Source: Georgenia soli (GTDB taxonomy: Bacteria > Actinomycetota > Actinomycetes > Actinomycetales > Actinomycetaceae). From it: a DNA stretch of 64,000 nt. Shown here one piece after another: positions 1 through 8,030 of this stretch; positions within the stretch are counted from its first letter, which is position 1, and every line of letters starts with the position of its first letter. The stretch covers positions 3,348,001 through 3,412,000 of the forward strand of contig NZ_PDJI01000004.1 in the NCBI RefSeq assembly GCF_002563695.1, in the 5' to 3' direction. The notes under the pieces are model-generated. The model ran no database searches and was not told the origin of the DNA. It saw only the letters and a program-made list of their open reading frames with translations. A program made the position numbers and the translations under genes.

Positions 1-1467
1 CTCGTCGCCATCACGGGGCAGGTCGGGGCCTCGATGATCGGCACCGACGCCTTCCAGGAGGCGGACATCGTCGGCGCCACCATGCCGCTGACGAAGCACT
101 CCTTCCTCGTCACCGACCCCGACGAGATCCCCGCCCGCATCGCGGAGGCCTTCCACATCGCCTCGACCGGCCGGCCCGGCCCGGTGCTCGTCGACATCGC
201 GAAGTCCGCCCAGCAGGCGACCTCCGACTTCGTCTGGCCGCCCAGGATGGACCTGCCCGGGTACCACCCCGTCACCAAGCCGCACGCCCGGCAGGTCCGT
301 GAGGCGGCCCGGCTGCTCGCCACGGCCCGCAGGCCGGTCCTGTACGTCGGCGGCGGCGCCGTCCGCGCGAACGCGGCCCGCGAGCTGGCGGAGCTGGTCA
401 ACCTCTCGGGTGCCGCCGTCGTCACCACGCTCATGGCCCGCGGCGTGGTGCCCGACTCGCACCCGCAGAACCTCGGCATGCCCGGCATGCACGGCACGGT
501 GCCCGCGGTGGCGGCGCTGCAGAAGGCCGACCTCATCGTCGCGCTCGGCGCCCGCTTCGACGACCGCGTCACCGGCCGGCTCGACAGCTTCGCCCCGAGA
601 GCGACGATCGTCCACGCGGACATCGACCCCGCCGAGATCTCGAAGAACCGCACGGCGGACGTGCCGATCGTGGGTGACCTCAAGGAGGTCGTCACCGACC
701 TGACCGTCGAGCTGAGGGCCGCCCACGCCCAGCACGGGCAGCCGGACCTGGAGGGCTGGTGGCAGCAGCTGGACGAGCTGCGCCACACCTACCCGCTCGG
801 CTGGGCGCCCACCGAGGACGGCCTCATGGCCCCGCAGCACGTCATCTCCCGGCTCGGGGAGATCTCGGGGCCGGAGAGCATCTACGTCTCCGGCGTCGGG
901 CAGCACCAGATGTGGGCCGCGCAGTTCATCAGCTACGAGCACCCCCGCACCTGGCTCAACTCCGGCGGGCTCGGGACGATGGGCTACGCCGTCCCGGCCG
1001 CCATGGGCGCCAAGGTCGGCCGGCCCGACGCCACGGTGTGGGCCATCGACGGCGACGGCTGCTTCCAGATGACCAACCAGGAGCTGGCCACCTGCGCCCT
1101 GGAGGAGATCCCGATCAAGGTCGCCCTGATCAACAACTCCTCGCTCGGCATGGTGCGGCAGTGGCAGACCCTCTTCTACGAGGGCCGCTACTCCCACACC
1201 GACCTGCACACCGGGCACGAGACCAAGCACATCCCGGACTTCGTCAAGCTCGCCGAGGCCTACGGCTGCGTCGGCCTGCGGTGCACCTCGACCGCCGACG
1301 TCGACGCCACCATCAAGCGGGCCATGGAGATCGACGACCAGCCCGTCGTCGTCGACTTCGTGGTCAGCCGCGACGCGATGGTCTGGCCGATGGTGGCCGC
1401 CGGCGTGAGCAACGACGACATCCAGTACGCACGCGGGATCACCCCGGCGTGGGACCGCGACGAGTGA
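1..1467 (+). CDS. ilvB: Acetolactate synthase large subunit (5' truncated by window edge)
   Basis: This TPP enzyme condenses two pyruvates to acetolactate, or pyruvate plus 2-oxobutyrate to acetohydroxybutyrate, the first common step of valine/leucine/isoleucine synthesis. The frame is open from base 1 and reads [20 protein letters not shown], a conserved AHAS segment, so the true start lies left of the window and about 488 C-terminal residues are visible. A central TPP-enzyme domain is followed by the C-terminal TPP/Mg2+-binding domain with the GDGCFQM...NN motif. ilvN begins 10 bases downstream, as expected for the catalytic/regulatory subunit pair. Identification is secure. Confidence 0.97.
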   Translation, partial: LVAITGQVGASMIGTDAFQEADIVGATMPLTKHSFLVTDPDEIPARIAEAFHIASTGRPGPVLVDIAKSAQQATSDFVWPPRMDLPGYHPVTKPHARQVREAARLLATARRPVLYVGGGAVRANAARELAELVNLSGAAVVTTLMARGVVPDSHPQNLGMPGMHGTVPAVAALQKADLIVALGARFDDRVTGRLDSFAPRATIVHADIDPAEISKNRTADVPIVGDLKEVVTDLTVELRAAHAQHGQPDLEGWWQQLDELRHTYPLGWAPTEDGLMAPQHVISRLGEISGPESIYVSGVGQHQMWAAQFISYEHPRTWLNSGGLGTMGYAVPAAMGAKVGRPDATVWAIDGDGCFQMTNQELATCALEEIPIKVALINNSSLGMVRQWQTLFYEGRYSHTDLHTGHETKHIPDFVKLAEAYGCVGLRCTSTADVDATIKRAMEIDDQPVVVDFVVSRDAMVWPMVAAGVSNDDIQYARGITPAWDRDE

Positions 1468-1477
1468 GGAACGACAG

Positions 1478-2005
1478 ATGAGCAGCAGGCACACCCTCTC
1501 GGTCCTGGTGGAGAACAAGCCGGGCGTCCTCACGCGCGTGTCGGCCCTCTTCGCCAGGCGCGCCTTCAACATCCACTCCCTGGCCGTGGGCCCGACGGAG
1601 CACCCGGAGATCTCCCGGATCACCGTGGTCGTCGACGCCGCGGAGCTGCCCCTGGAGCAGGTGACCAAGCAGCTCAACAAGCTCGTCAACGTCCTCAAGA
1701 TCGTCGAGCTCGAGCCCGACACGTCCGTCCAGCGCGAGCTCCTGCTCGTCAAGGTGCGGGCCGACGACGCCTCCCGGACCGCCGTCCTCCAGGTCGTCGA
1801 GCTCTTCCGCGCGCACGTCGTCGACGTCGCCCCTGACGCGGTAACCATCGAGGCCACCGGGTCGGAGAACAAGATCCGCGCCCTGCTGACCGCGCTCGAG
1901 CCGCACGGCGTGCGCGAGATCGTCCAGTCCGGCGCCGTCGCCATCGCCCGCGGCTCGCGCTCGATGACCGACCGGGCGGTCGAGCGCGCCGTCCGGCCCG
2001 CCTGA
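1478..2005 (+). CDS. ilvN: Acetolactate synthase small (regulatory) subunit
   Basis: The regulatory subunit binds valine and stimulates the IlvB catalytic subunit. The protein has 175 residues, the usual length. An N-terminal ACT domain (about residues 3-78, beginning [17 protein letters not shown]) is followed by the ALS small-subunit C-terminal domain. It lies 10 bases after ilvB and is surely co-transcribed. A perfect 12-bp hairpin follows its stop and separates it from ilvC. Confidence 0.97.
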   Translation: MSSRHTLSVLVENKPGVLTRVSALFARRAFNIHSLAVGPTEHPEISRITVVVDAAELPLEQVTKQLNKLVNVLKIVELEPDTSVQRELLLVKVRADDASRTAVLQVVELFRAHVVDVAPDAVTIEATGSENKIRALLTALEPHGVREIVQSGAVAIARGSRSMTDRAVERAVRPA

Positions 2006-2012
2006 TCCCCAC

Positions 2013-2041
2013 GGGCGCCGCCGGCCGGTCCGGCGGCGCCC
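2013..2041 (+). terminator. Strong GC hairpin between ilvN and ilvC
   Basis: Perfect 12-bp inverted repeat: arm 2013-2024 pairs with 2030-2041 around a CCGGT loop. It begins 7 bases after the ilvN stop and has no T-run, so it may be a weak terminator, an RNA-processing or stability element, or part of the ilvC leader. Partial uncoupling of ilvC from ilvBN is known in Corynebacterium; applying that here is inference. Confidence 0.55.
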
Positions 2042-2123
2042 CGAGCCGGCGCAACGCCCGCGGGCACGCCGGACCCGCAGTCCAGACGCACACCAGCAAG
2101 TCCCGAACCGAAGGAGAACCACC

Positions 2124-3152
2124 GTGGCCGAGCTTTTCTACGACGACGACGCCGACCTGTCCGTCATCCAGTCCAAGAAGGTCGCCATCATCGGCTACGG
2201 AAGCCAGGGGCACGCGCACGCGCTGAACCTGCGCGACTCCGGCGTCGACGTCGTCGTCGGCCTGCGTGAGGGCTCCTCCTCCCGGGCCAAGGCCGAGGAG
2301 CAGGGCCTGAAGGTCGCCACCGTCGCCGACGCCGTCAAGGCGGCGGACGTCGTCATGATCCTCACGCCGGACCAGGCCCAGCGGAAGGTCTACGCCGAGG
2401 AGATCGAGCCCAACCTCAAGGACGACGCCGCGATCTTCTTCGCCCACGGCTTCAACATCCGCTTCGGCTACATCAAGCCCTCCGCCGGGCACGACATCGC
2501 CATGGTCGCCCCCAAGGGCCCGGGCCACACAGTCCGCCGCGAGTACGAGGCCGGCCGCGGCGTCCCGGTGATCGTCGCCGTCGAGCAGGACGCCTCGGGC
2601 CACGCCTGGGACGTCGCGCTCAGCTACGCCAAGGCGATCGGCGGCCTGCGCGCCGCCGGCATCAGGACGACCTTCACCGAGGAGACGGAGACCGACCTCT
2701 TCGGCGAGCAGGCCGTGCTGTGCGGCGGTGTCTCGGCCCTCATCCAGAACGGCTTCGAGGTGCTCACCGAGGCCGGCTACCAGCCGGAGATCGCCTACTT
2801 CGAGGTGCTGCACGAGATGAAGCTGATCGTCGACCTCATCTGGGAGGGCGGCATCTCCAAGCAGCGCTGGTCCGTCTCCGACACCGCCGAGTACGGCGAC
2901 TACGTCTCCGGCCCGCGGGTCATCACCCCCGAGGTGAAGGAGAACATGAAGAAGGTCCTCGCCGACGTCCAGTCGGGCGCCTTCGCCGAGCGGTTCATCA
3001 AGGACCAGGACGCCGGAGCGCCGGAGTTCAAGGAGCTGCGCGCCAAGGGTGAGGGCCACCCGATCGAGACCACCGGCCGCGAGCTGCGCAAGCTGTTCGC
3101 CTGGACGGACTCCCGCGACGCGGACTACGTCGAGGGCCAGGTCGGCCGCTGA
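2124..3152 (+). CDS. ilvC: Ketol-acid reductoisomerase (NADP+), class I
   Basis: This Mg2+- and NADPH-dependent enzyme isomerises and reduces acetolactate or acetohydroxybutyrate to the dihydroxy acid in the branched-chain amino acid pathway. It has 342 residues, the class I length. The N-terminal Rossmann domain shows [17 protein letters not shown], and the C-terminal knotted helical domain contains the acidic metal-ligand segments ([22 protein letters not shown]). The GTG start at 2124 follows AAGGAG at 2111-2116. It is third in the ilvBNC order typical of actinobacteria. Confidence 0.97.
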   Translation: MAELFYDDDADLSVIQSKKVAIIGYGSQGHAHALNLRDSGVDVVVGLREGSSSRAKAEEQGLKVATVADAVKAADVVMILTPDQAQRKVYAEEIEPNLKDDAAIFFAHGFNIRFGYIKPSAGHDIAMVAPKGPGHTVRREYEAGRGVPVIVAVEQDASGHAWDVALSYAKAIGGLRAAGIRTTFTEETETDLFGEQAVLCGGVSALIQNGFEVLTEAGYQPEIAYFEVLHEMKLIVDLIWEGGISKQRWSVSDTAEYGDYVSGPRVITPEVKENMKKVLADVQSGAFAERFIKDQDAGAPEFKELRAKGEGHPIETTGRELRKLFAWTDSRDADYVEGQVGR

Positions 3153-3181
3153 CGCAGGCCGGGCTGCCTCGCGAGGGCTGA

Positions 3182-3228
3182 CAACGGTGAGGCTTTGGTG
3201 CGGATCGCGCACCGACGCCTCACCGTTG
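3182..3228. repeat. 47-bp palindromic element between ilvC and leuB
   Basis: A perfect 12-bp inverted repeat (3182-3193 with 3217-3228) encloses a second 6-bp stem (GGTGCG 3197-3202 with CGCACC 3208-3213), giving a long double-stem hairpin 30 bases after the ilvC stop. It could terminate ilvBNC transcription, but no T-run follows. Its centre (GGTGCGGAT) also occurs at the centre of the palindrome inside the gene at 24726-25772. Confidence 0.6.
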
Positions 3229-3283
3229 GTCTTCTCGGCTCCACCTCGCCGAGGAGTGGGCGCTACGCGTGCGCGCCGGGAGA

Positions 3284-3329
3284 GGCACTGCGCCTCAGCG
3301 CCGCGGAGGGGCAGTGCGCCTCAGCGCCG
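3284..3329. repeat. 20-bp direct repeat in the ilvC-leuB gap
   Basis: Two copies, 3284-3303 and 3310-3329, share GCGCCTCAGCGCCG and differ at one base, with a 26-bp period. Each copy can fold on itself (GAGGCactGCGCCTC). No function is known. A possible -10 (TAGTGT, 3383-3388) for leuB lies downstream, but no convincing -35 accompanies it. Confidence 0.5.
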
Positions 3330-3443
3330 GGGGATGCACCGCCGGCCCGCGGCCGGGCGCCGACGGCCGGGCGCTTCTACGGTAGTGTTCAAATAACGAG
3401 ATCAGGGTCCCGCCAGGTGGACCGAGAAGGTAGGTTCAGGCCC

Positions 3444-4499
3444 ATGACGCGCACGATCAGGCTGGCAGTGGTGGCGGGCGACGGAATCGGGCCCGAGGTG
3501 GTCGCCGAGGGGCTCAAGGTCCTCGACACCGTTCTCGCCGGCTCCGACGTCACGGTGGAGCGCACCGAGTTCGACCTCGGCGCCCAGCGCTGGCACCGCA
3601 CCGGCGAGACCCTCACCGACGAGGACCTGGCCGCGATCCGCGAGCACGACGCCATCCTGCTCGGCGCCATCGGGGACCCGTCCGTGCCCTCCGGCGTGCT
3701 CGAGCGCGGTCTGCTGCTGAAGCTGCGCTTCGCGCTCGACCACTACGTCAACCTGCGCCCGGCCCGCCTCTACCCGGGCGTGCCCACGCCGCTGGCGACC
3801 CCCGGCGACGTCGACTTCGTCGTCGTGCGCGAGGGCACGGAGGGGCCCTACGTCGGCAACGGCGGCGCCATCCGCGTCGGCACCCCGCACGAGGTGGCCA
3901 ACGAGGTCTCGGTCAACACCGCGTTCGGCGTCGAGCGCGTCGTGCGCGACGCCTTCGCCCGCGCCCAGGCCCGGCCGCGCAAGAAGCTGACCCTGGTCCA
4001 CAAGCACAACGTCCTCGTCCACGCCGGCCACCTGTGGCGGCGCACCGTCGAGGCCGTCGGCGCCGAGTACCCCGACGTCACCGTCGACTACGCGCACGTG
4101 GACGCCGCCACCATCTACCTGGTCACCGACCCCACGCGCTTCGACGTCATCGTGACCGACAACCTCTTCGGCGACATCATCACCGACCTCGCCGCCGCCA
4201 TCAGCGGCGGCATCGGGCTGGCCGCCTCGGGCAACATCAACCCCGAGCGCACCACGCCCTCGATGTTCGAGCCCGTGCACGGCTCCGCGCCGGACATCGC
4301 CGGCCAGGGCAAGGCCGACCCCACGGCCACCGTCCTCTCCGTGGCACTGCTGCTCGAGCACCTCGGCCTGACCGACGAGGCACGCCGCGTCTCCGACGCC
4401 GTCGCCGCGGACATCGCCGAGCGGGACGGGACCCCCCGCTCCACCTCCGCCGTCGGCGACGCGCTCGCCGCACGCGCGGCGGCGCGAGTACCGGCCTGA
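3444..4499 (+). CDS. leuB: 3-isopropylmalate dehydrogenase
   Basis: This NAD+-dependent enzyme oxidatively decarboxylates 3-isopropylmalate to 2-oxoisocaproate, the third leucine-specific step; the family also handles methylmalate in the citramalate route. The start was placed at ATG 3444 ([20 protein letters not shown]), where homology begins, although the frame stays open upstream. The protein has 351 residues. Visible motifs are GDGIGPEV, substrate-binding LRxxxxLxxxLRPAR-like residues, and the C-terminal [20 protein letters not shown] segment. It has its own gap upstream and a hairpin downstream, so it may be transcribed alone. Confidence 0.95.
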   Translation: MTRTIRLAVVAGDGIGPEVVAEGLKVLDTVLAGSDVTVERTEFDLGAQRWHRTGETLTDEDLAAIREHDAILLGAIGDPSVPSGVLERGLLLKLRFALDHYVNLRPARLYPGVPTPLATPGDVDFVVVREGTEGPYVGNGGAIRVGTPHEVANEVSVNTAFGVERVVRDAFARAQARPRKKLTLVHKHNVLVHAGHLWRRTVEAVGAEYPDVTVDYAHVDAATIYLVTDPTRFDVIVTDNLFGDIITDLAAAISGGIGLAASGNINPERTTPSMFEPVHGSAPDIAGQGKADPTATVLSVALLLEHLGLTDEARRVSDAVAADIAERDGTPRSTSAVGDALAARAAARVPA

Positions 4500-4547
4500 C
4501 CGCCGGGCGCCCTCCCGCACGGCCCAGCCGCCGTGACCTCCGCGCCA

Positions 4548-4573
4548 GCCCGCCGGCCCTGACGCCGGCGGGC
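4548..4573 (+). terminator. Hairpin after leuB
   Basis: Perfect 10-bp inverted repeat (4548-4557 with 4564-4573) around a CCTGAC loop, 49 bases after the leuB stop and without a T-run. A possible -10 for ilvE (TACGGT, 4583-4588) follows at once, consistent with a transcription boundary. Confidence 0.55.
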
Positions 4574-4622
4574 CGTCGGCGTTACGGTCTCCCCAGCACT
4601 CCCATCTCCCGAGAAGGTCCTC

Positions 4623-5774
4623 ATGAGCACCTCGCAGGTCACCACGCTGACCGGGCTCTCCGCCGCCGAACTGCCCGCCGCCGCTGAGCTCGCCGCCCGT
4701 TTCCCGCTCACCAGCAACCCCGCCCCGGCGTCCGACGCCGACGTCGACACCGTCATGGGCAGCCTGTCCTTCGGCGTCGCCTTCACCGACCACATGGTCC
4801 GCGCCCGCTGGACGCCCGCACGCGGCTGGCACGAGCACCGCACCGAGTCGTTCGGCCCCCTCACGCTCTCGCCCGCGGCCGCCGTGCTCCACTACGGCCA
4901 GGAGATCTTCGAGGGCCTCAAGGCGTACCGCCACGCCGACGGCTCCGTCTGGACCTTCCGGCCCGGGTTCAACGCCGCCCGCTTCAACGCCTCCGCCAGG
5001 CGCCTGGCCATGCCCGAGCTGCCCGAGGAGGACTTCGTCGCCTCCCTCGCCGCGCTGACCGCCGTCGACGCGCGCTGGGTCCCGTCCGTGCCCGGCTCCA
5101 GCCTGTACCTGCGGCCGTTCATGATCGCCACCGAGCCGTTCCTCGGCGTCCGCTCCGCCCACGAGCTGGAGTACCTCCTCATCGCCTCCCCGGTGGGCCC
5201 GTACTTCACCCACGGCTTCCAGCCGGTCTCCATCTGGGTCGCGCAGGACTACCACCGCGTCGGCCCCGGCGGCATGGGCGCCGCGAAGACCGGCGGCAAC
5301 TACGCCGCGTCGCTGCTGCCCCAGCAGGAGGCCTACGACAAGGGCTTCGAGCAGGTCTGCTTCCTCGACGCCGCGACGGGTACGCACCTCGAGGAGCTCG
5401 GCGGGATGAACGTGTTCGTCGTCGACGCCGACGGCACGGTCCGCACGCCGGCCCTGACCGGCACCATCCTCGAGGGCGGCACCCGCGCCGCGATCCTGCA
5501 GCTGCTGCGCGACGCCGGACGCACCGTGCGGGAGGAGACCATCGAGCTCGCCACGCTGCTCGAGGAGATCCGCTCCGGCGAGGTGGCCGAGACCTTCGCC
5601 TGCGGCACCGCCGCCGTCATCACGCCGATCGGCCGCCTCGCGGGGGAGGGCTTCGACGTCACGGTCGCCGACGGTCGGCCCGGCGCGGTGACCACCGAGC
5701 TGTACACGACCCTGACCGACATCCAGTACGGGCGCCGCGAGGACCCGCACTCCTGGATGTACCGCCTGGTCTGA
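4623..5774 (+). CDS. ilvE: Branched-chain amino acid aminotransferase
   Basis: This class IV PLP enzyme transfers amino groups between glutamate and the 2-oxo acids of leucine, isoleucine and valine. It has 383 residues, the length of the longer (type II) bacterial BCATs. The PLP lysine is in MGAAKTGGNYAAS. The EELGGMNVFVVDADG segment and the C-terminal CGTAAVITPIG are also characteristic. GAGAAGG precedes the ATG at 4623. A large hairpin at 5847-5877 ends the transcription unit before the cimA leader. Confidence 0.96.
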   Translation: MSTSQVTTLTGLSAAELPAAAELAARFPLTSNPAPASDADVDTVMGSLSFGVAFTDHMVRARWTPARGWHEHRTESFGPLTLSPAAAVLHYGQEIFEGLKAYRHADGSVWTFRPGFNAARFNASARRLAMPELPEEDFVASLAALTAVDARWVPSVPGSSLYLRPFMIATEPFLGVRSAHELEYLLIASPVGPYFTHGFQPVSIWVAQDYHRVGPGGMGAAKTGGNYAASLLPQQEAYDKGFEQVCFLDAATGTHLEELGGMNVFVVDADGTVRTPALTGTILEGGTRAAILQLLRDAGRTVREETIELATLLEEIRSGEVAETFACGTAAVITPIGRLAGEGFDVTVADGRPGAVTTELYTTLTDIQYGRREDPHSWMYRLV

Positions 5775-6036
5775 CGGCGCCCCGCACCCCGTGGTCGGCC
5801 TCTCTCGCGAGGGAGCCCGAGCACGGTGCCTCCGGGGGACGTGCGGGACGACGGCGGAGCCTGCCGCCGCCGTCGTCGCGCGGGGCGGTGCGGTCCGCCG
5901 CGAGGCGGCGGAGCGTCCGCAGTCGGACGAGGCGGTGCGCCCACTAGAGGCAGGCCGGCCCCTGAGGCGGGGCGGTGCGGTCCGCATGGTGGCCGGGTCG
6001 GGGACACGCCCCCGTGGGCTGTGGCACACTGGCCGC
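5775..6036. other. Gap between ilvE and the cimA leader, with hairpin and direct repeat
   Basis: No credible gene is seen. An 11-bp perfect stem (5847-5857 with 5867-5877) probably ends ilvE transcription. An 18-bp direct repeat, CGGGGCGGTGCGGTCCGC, occurs at 5881-5898 and again at 5968-5985, 87 bp apart. The segment 6025-6030 (CACACT), 6 bases before the leader GTG, is a plausible -10 for a leaderless start. Confidence 0.5.
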
Positions 6037-6066
6037 GTGACGCAGCCCCAGCTGATTATCGGCTAG
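6037..6066 (+). CDS. Putative cimA leader peptide MTQPQLIIG
   Basis: A 9-codon frame starting GTG at 6037 and stopping TAG at 6064-6066 encodes MTQPQLIIG. It contains Leu-Ile-Ile just before the stop, with ATT, a rare isoleucine codon in a genome this GC-rich. CACACT (6025-6030) ends 6 bases upstream, so the transcript may begin at the GTG. The stop abuts a 9-bp hairpin, which itself abuts an intrinsic terminator, the classic layout of amino-acid attenuation. The downstream gene, citramalate synthase, belongs to isoleucine synthesis, so starvation for charged tRNA-Ile is the likely signal. The function is inferred. Confidence 0.6.
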   Translation: MTQPQLIIG

Positions 6067-6093
6067 CGCGTCGGGCACACCCGTCCGACGCGC
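6066..6093 (+). promoter_or_regulatory. Upstream (pause or anti-terminator) hairpin of the cimA attenuator
   Basis: Perfect 9-bp inverted repeat: GCGCGTCGG at 6066-6074 pairs with CCGACGCGC at 6085-6093, with a 10-base loop. It starts on the last base of the leader stop codon and ends exactly where the terminator stem begins at 6094. A ribosome at the Ile codons or the stop would cover its 5' arm. The spacing and adjacency are seen; the switching role is inferred. Confidence 0.55.
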
Positions 6094-6121
6094 AGACCTC
6101 CCGTACCCGGGAGGTCTTTTT
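6094..6121 (+). terminator. Intrinsic terminator (attenuator) before cimA
   Basis: A 9-bp perfect stem (6094-6102 with 6109-6117, loop GTACCC) is followed by a five-T run (6117-6121). It is the only hairpin with a T-run of this quality in the left third of the window. It lies between the leader peptide and cimA, about 150 bases before the cimA start, so readthrough is needed for cimA expression. Confidence 0.8.
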
Positions 6122-6269
6122 GTTGCCGGGGCCACCCCTCCCGGCGACGCAGCCGCCGGGCAGGTCCCGACGGCGACCGGTACCGGCACCACCCCCACCG
6201 GCCAGCGGGGCGGCCGTCGCAGGGACCACCGCCGGCCGCCCCAGCGCGGCCCCGTGCAAGGAGCACCGC

Positions 6270-7919
6270 ATGTCATCCGCCGCAGCCACCTCGGGCCTCG
6301 CCCGCCCGGCCGCCGGGCACGAGCCCGCGACCGACGTCGTCCAGGTCTACGACACCACCCTGCGCGACGGCGCCCAGCAGGAGGGGATGAACCTCTCCGT
6401 CGCCGACAAGCTCGCCATCGCGGCGCTGCTCGACGAGCTGGGCGTGGGCTACATCGAGGGCGGCTGGCCGGGCGCGATCCCCAAGGACACCGAGTTCTTC
6501 GCCCGCGCCGCCAAGGAGCTCGACCTGCGGCACGCCCGGCTCGCGGCGTTCGGGTCCACCTGCAAGGCAGGCGCCCAGCCGCACGACGACCCGCAGGTGC
6601 AGGCCCTGGTCGAGTCCGAGGCGCCGGTGGTCACGCTGGTCGCCAAGTCGGACATCCGGCACGTCGAGCGGGCGCTGCGCACCGACGGGCAGGAGAACCT
6701 GCGGATGATCGCGGCCACGGTGCGCTACCTCGTGGGGCTGGGGCGCGAGGTCGTCCTCGACGCGGAGCACTTCTTCGACGGGTACCGCTACGACCGTGAC
6801 TACGCCCTCGCCTGCGTGCGGACGGCGTTCGAGGCGGGCGCCGCGACCGTCGTCCTCTGCGACACCAACGGCGGCATGCTGCCGGACTGGGTGAGCCAGG
6901 TGGTGACCGAGGTCCGCGCGGCCACCGACGGGCGGCTGGGGATCCACGCCCACAACGACTCCGGGTGCGCCGTCGCCAACTCCCTCGCCGCCGTCGCCGC
7001 CGGTGCCGGGCACGTGCAGGGCACGGTGAACGGCTACGGCGAGCGGACCGGCAACGCCGACCTCATCACGTGCGTGGCGAACCTCGAGCTCAAGGGCGGG
7101 GCCCGCACCCTCGCGGGCGACGGGCTGGCCGAGGCGAGCCGCATCGCCCACGCCATCTCCGAGATCACCAACATCAGCCCCTACGCGCGCCAGCCCTACG
7201 TCGGCGCCTCCGCGTTCGCCCACAAGGCGGGGCTGCACGCCTCGGCCATCCGGGTGGACCCGGACCTGTACCAGCACATCGACCCGGTCGCCGTCGGCAA
7301 CGACATGCGCATGCTGGTCTCGGAGATGGCCGGGCGCGCCTCCATCGAGCTCAAGGGCCGCGAGCTCGGCTTCGACCTCGCCGGGCAGTCCGAGCTCCTG
7401 ACCCGCGTGACCACGCGGGTGAAGGAGGCGGAGGCCGCCGGGTACACCTACGACGCCGCCGACGCCTCCTTCGAGCTGCTGCTGCGCGCCGAGCTCGACG
7501 GCGGACGCCCGCCCCGCTTCTTCGACGTCGAGAGCTGGCGCACCTTCGTCGAGCACCGGCCCGGTGCGGACGGCCAGGTGGACTCCGAGGCGACGGTCAA
7601 GCTGCGCACCGGGCAGGGCCGGATGATCAGCACCGGCGAGGGCAACGGCCCCGTCAACGCCCTCGACCACGCCCTGCGCGCCGCGCTGGTGGGCACCTAC
7701 CCGGAGATCGAGGACTTCGAGCTCATCGACTACAAGGTCCGCATCCTCGACAGCCAGCAGGGCACCGACGCGATCATCCGGGTCCTCATCGAGACCTCGG
7801 ACGGCCACGAGAGCTGGTCCACGGTGGGCGTGGGCACGAACATCATCGAGGCCAGCTGGGAGGCGCTGACGGACTCGATCGTCTGGGGGCTGCTGCACCG
7901 CGGCGTCGAGCCGCGCTGA
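6270..7919 (+). CDS. cimA: (R)-citramalate synthase
   Basis: CimA condenses acetyl-CoA with pyruvate to citramalate, opening a threonine-independent route to 2-oxobutyrate and isoleucine. The start is ATG 6270 behind AAGGAG (6259-6264); the frame upstream is non-coding. It has 549 residues, the CimA length. The HMGL-like barrel begins VYDTTLRDGAQQEGMNLS, with metal-binding HAHNDSG and GTVNGYGERTGNADL. A C-terminal LeuA-type regulatory domain occupies roughly residues 410-540. The ELGVGYIEGGWPGAIPKD segment points to CimA rather than LeuA. An attenuator-like leader precedes it. Confidence 0.9.
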   Translation: MSSAAATSGLARPAAGHEPATDVVQVYDTTLRDGAQQEGMNLSVADKLAIAALLDELGVGYIEGGWPGAIPKDTEFFARAAKELDLRHARLAAFGSTCKAGAQPHDDPQVQALVESEAPVVTLVAKSDIRHVERALRTDGQENLRMIAATVRYLVGLGREVVLDAEHFFDGYRYDRDYALACVRTAFEAGAATVVLCDTNGGMLPDWVSQVVTEVRAATDGRLGIHAHNDSGCAVANSLAAVAAGAGHVQGTVNGYGERTGNADLITCVANLELKGGARTLAGDGLAEASRIAHAISEITNISPYARQPYVGASAFAHKAGLHASAIRVDPDLYQHIDPVAVGNDMRMLVSEMAGRASIELKGRELGFDLAGQSELLTRVTTRVKEAEAAGYTYDAADASFELLLRAELDGGRPPRFFDVESWRTFVEHRPGADGQVDSEATVKLRTGQGRMISTGEGNGPVNALDHALRAALVGTYPEIEDFELIDYKVRILDSQQGTDAIIRVLIETSDGHESWSTVGVGTNIIEASWEALTDSIVWGLLHRGVEPR

Positions 7920-8030
7920 GCCCCGGCGGCAAGGCGGCGCCGGACCGTCGGCGGGAGCGCTGGGCCGGCGGTGGCGCCGCGTGACCGACCCCACGCGGGC
8001 CGGGCGCCGCGAGGACCCTAGGGTGGAGCC

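Noticed and set aside
3195..3443. N-terminal extension of leuB
   Set aside because: It passes through the palindrome and a direct repeat, has low-complexity Arg/Ser/Ala composition and lies before the conserved leuB N-terminus.
3402..6029. An 875-residue minus-strand open frame opposite leuB and ilvE
   Set aside because: Composition is typical of antisense frames in GC-rich DNA and both sense genes are unambiguous.
6270..7919. 2-isopropylmalate synthase (leuA)
   Set aside because: Length and the GYIEGGWPGAIPKD segment match citramalate synthases; LeuA of actinobacteria is usually longer and differs there. Enzyme assay would decide.
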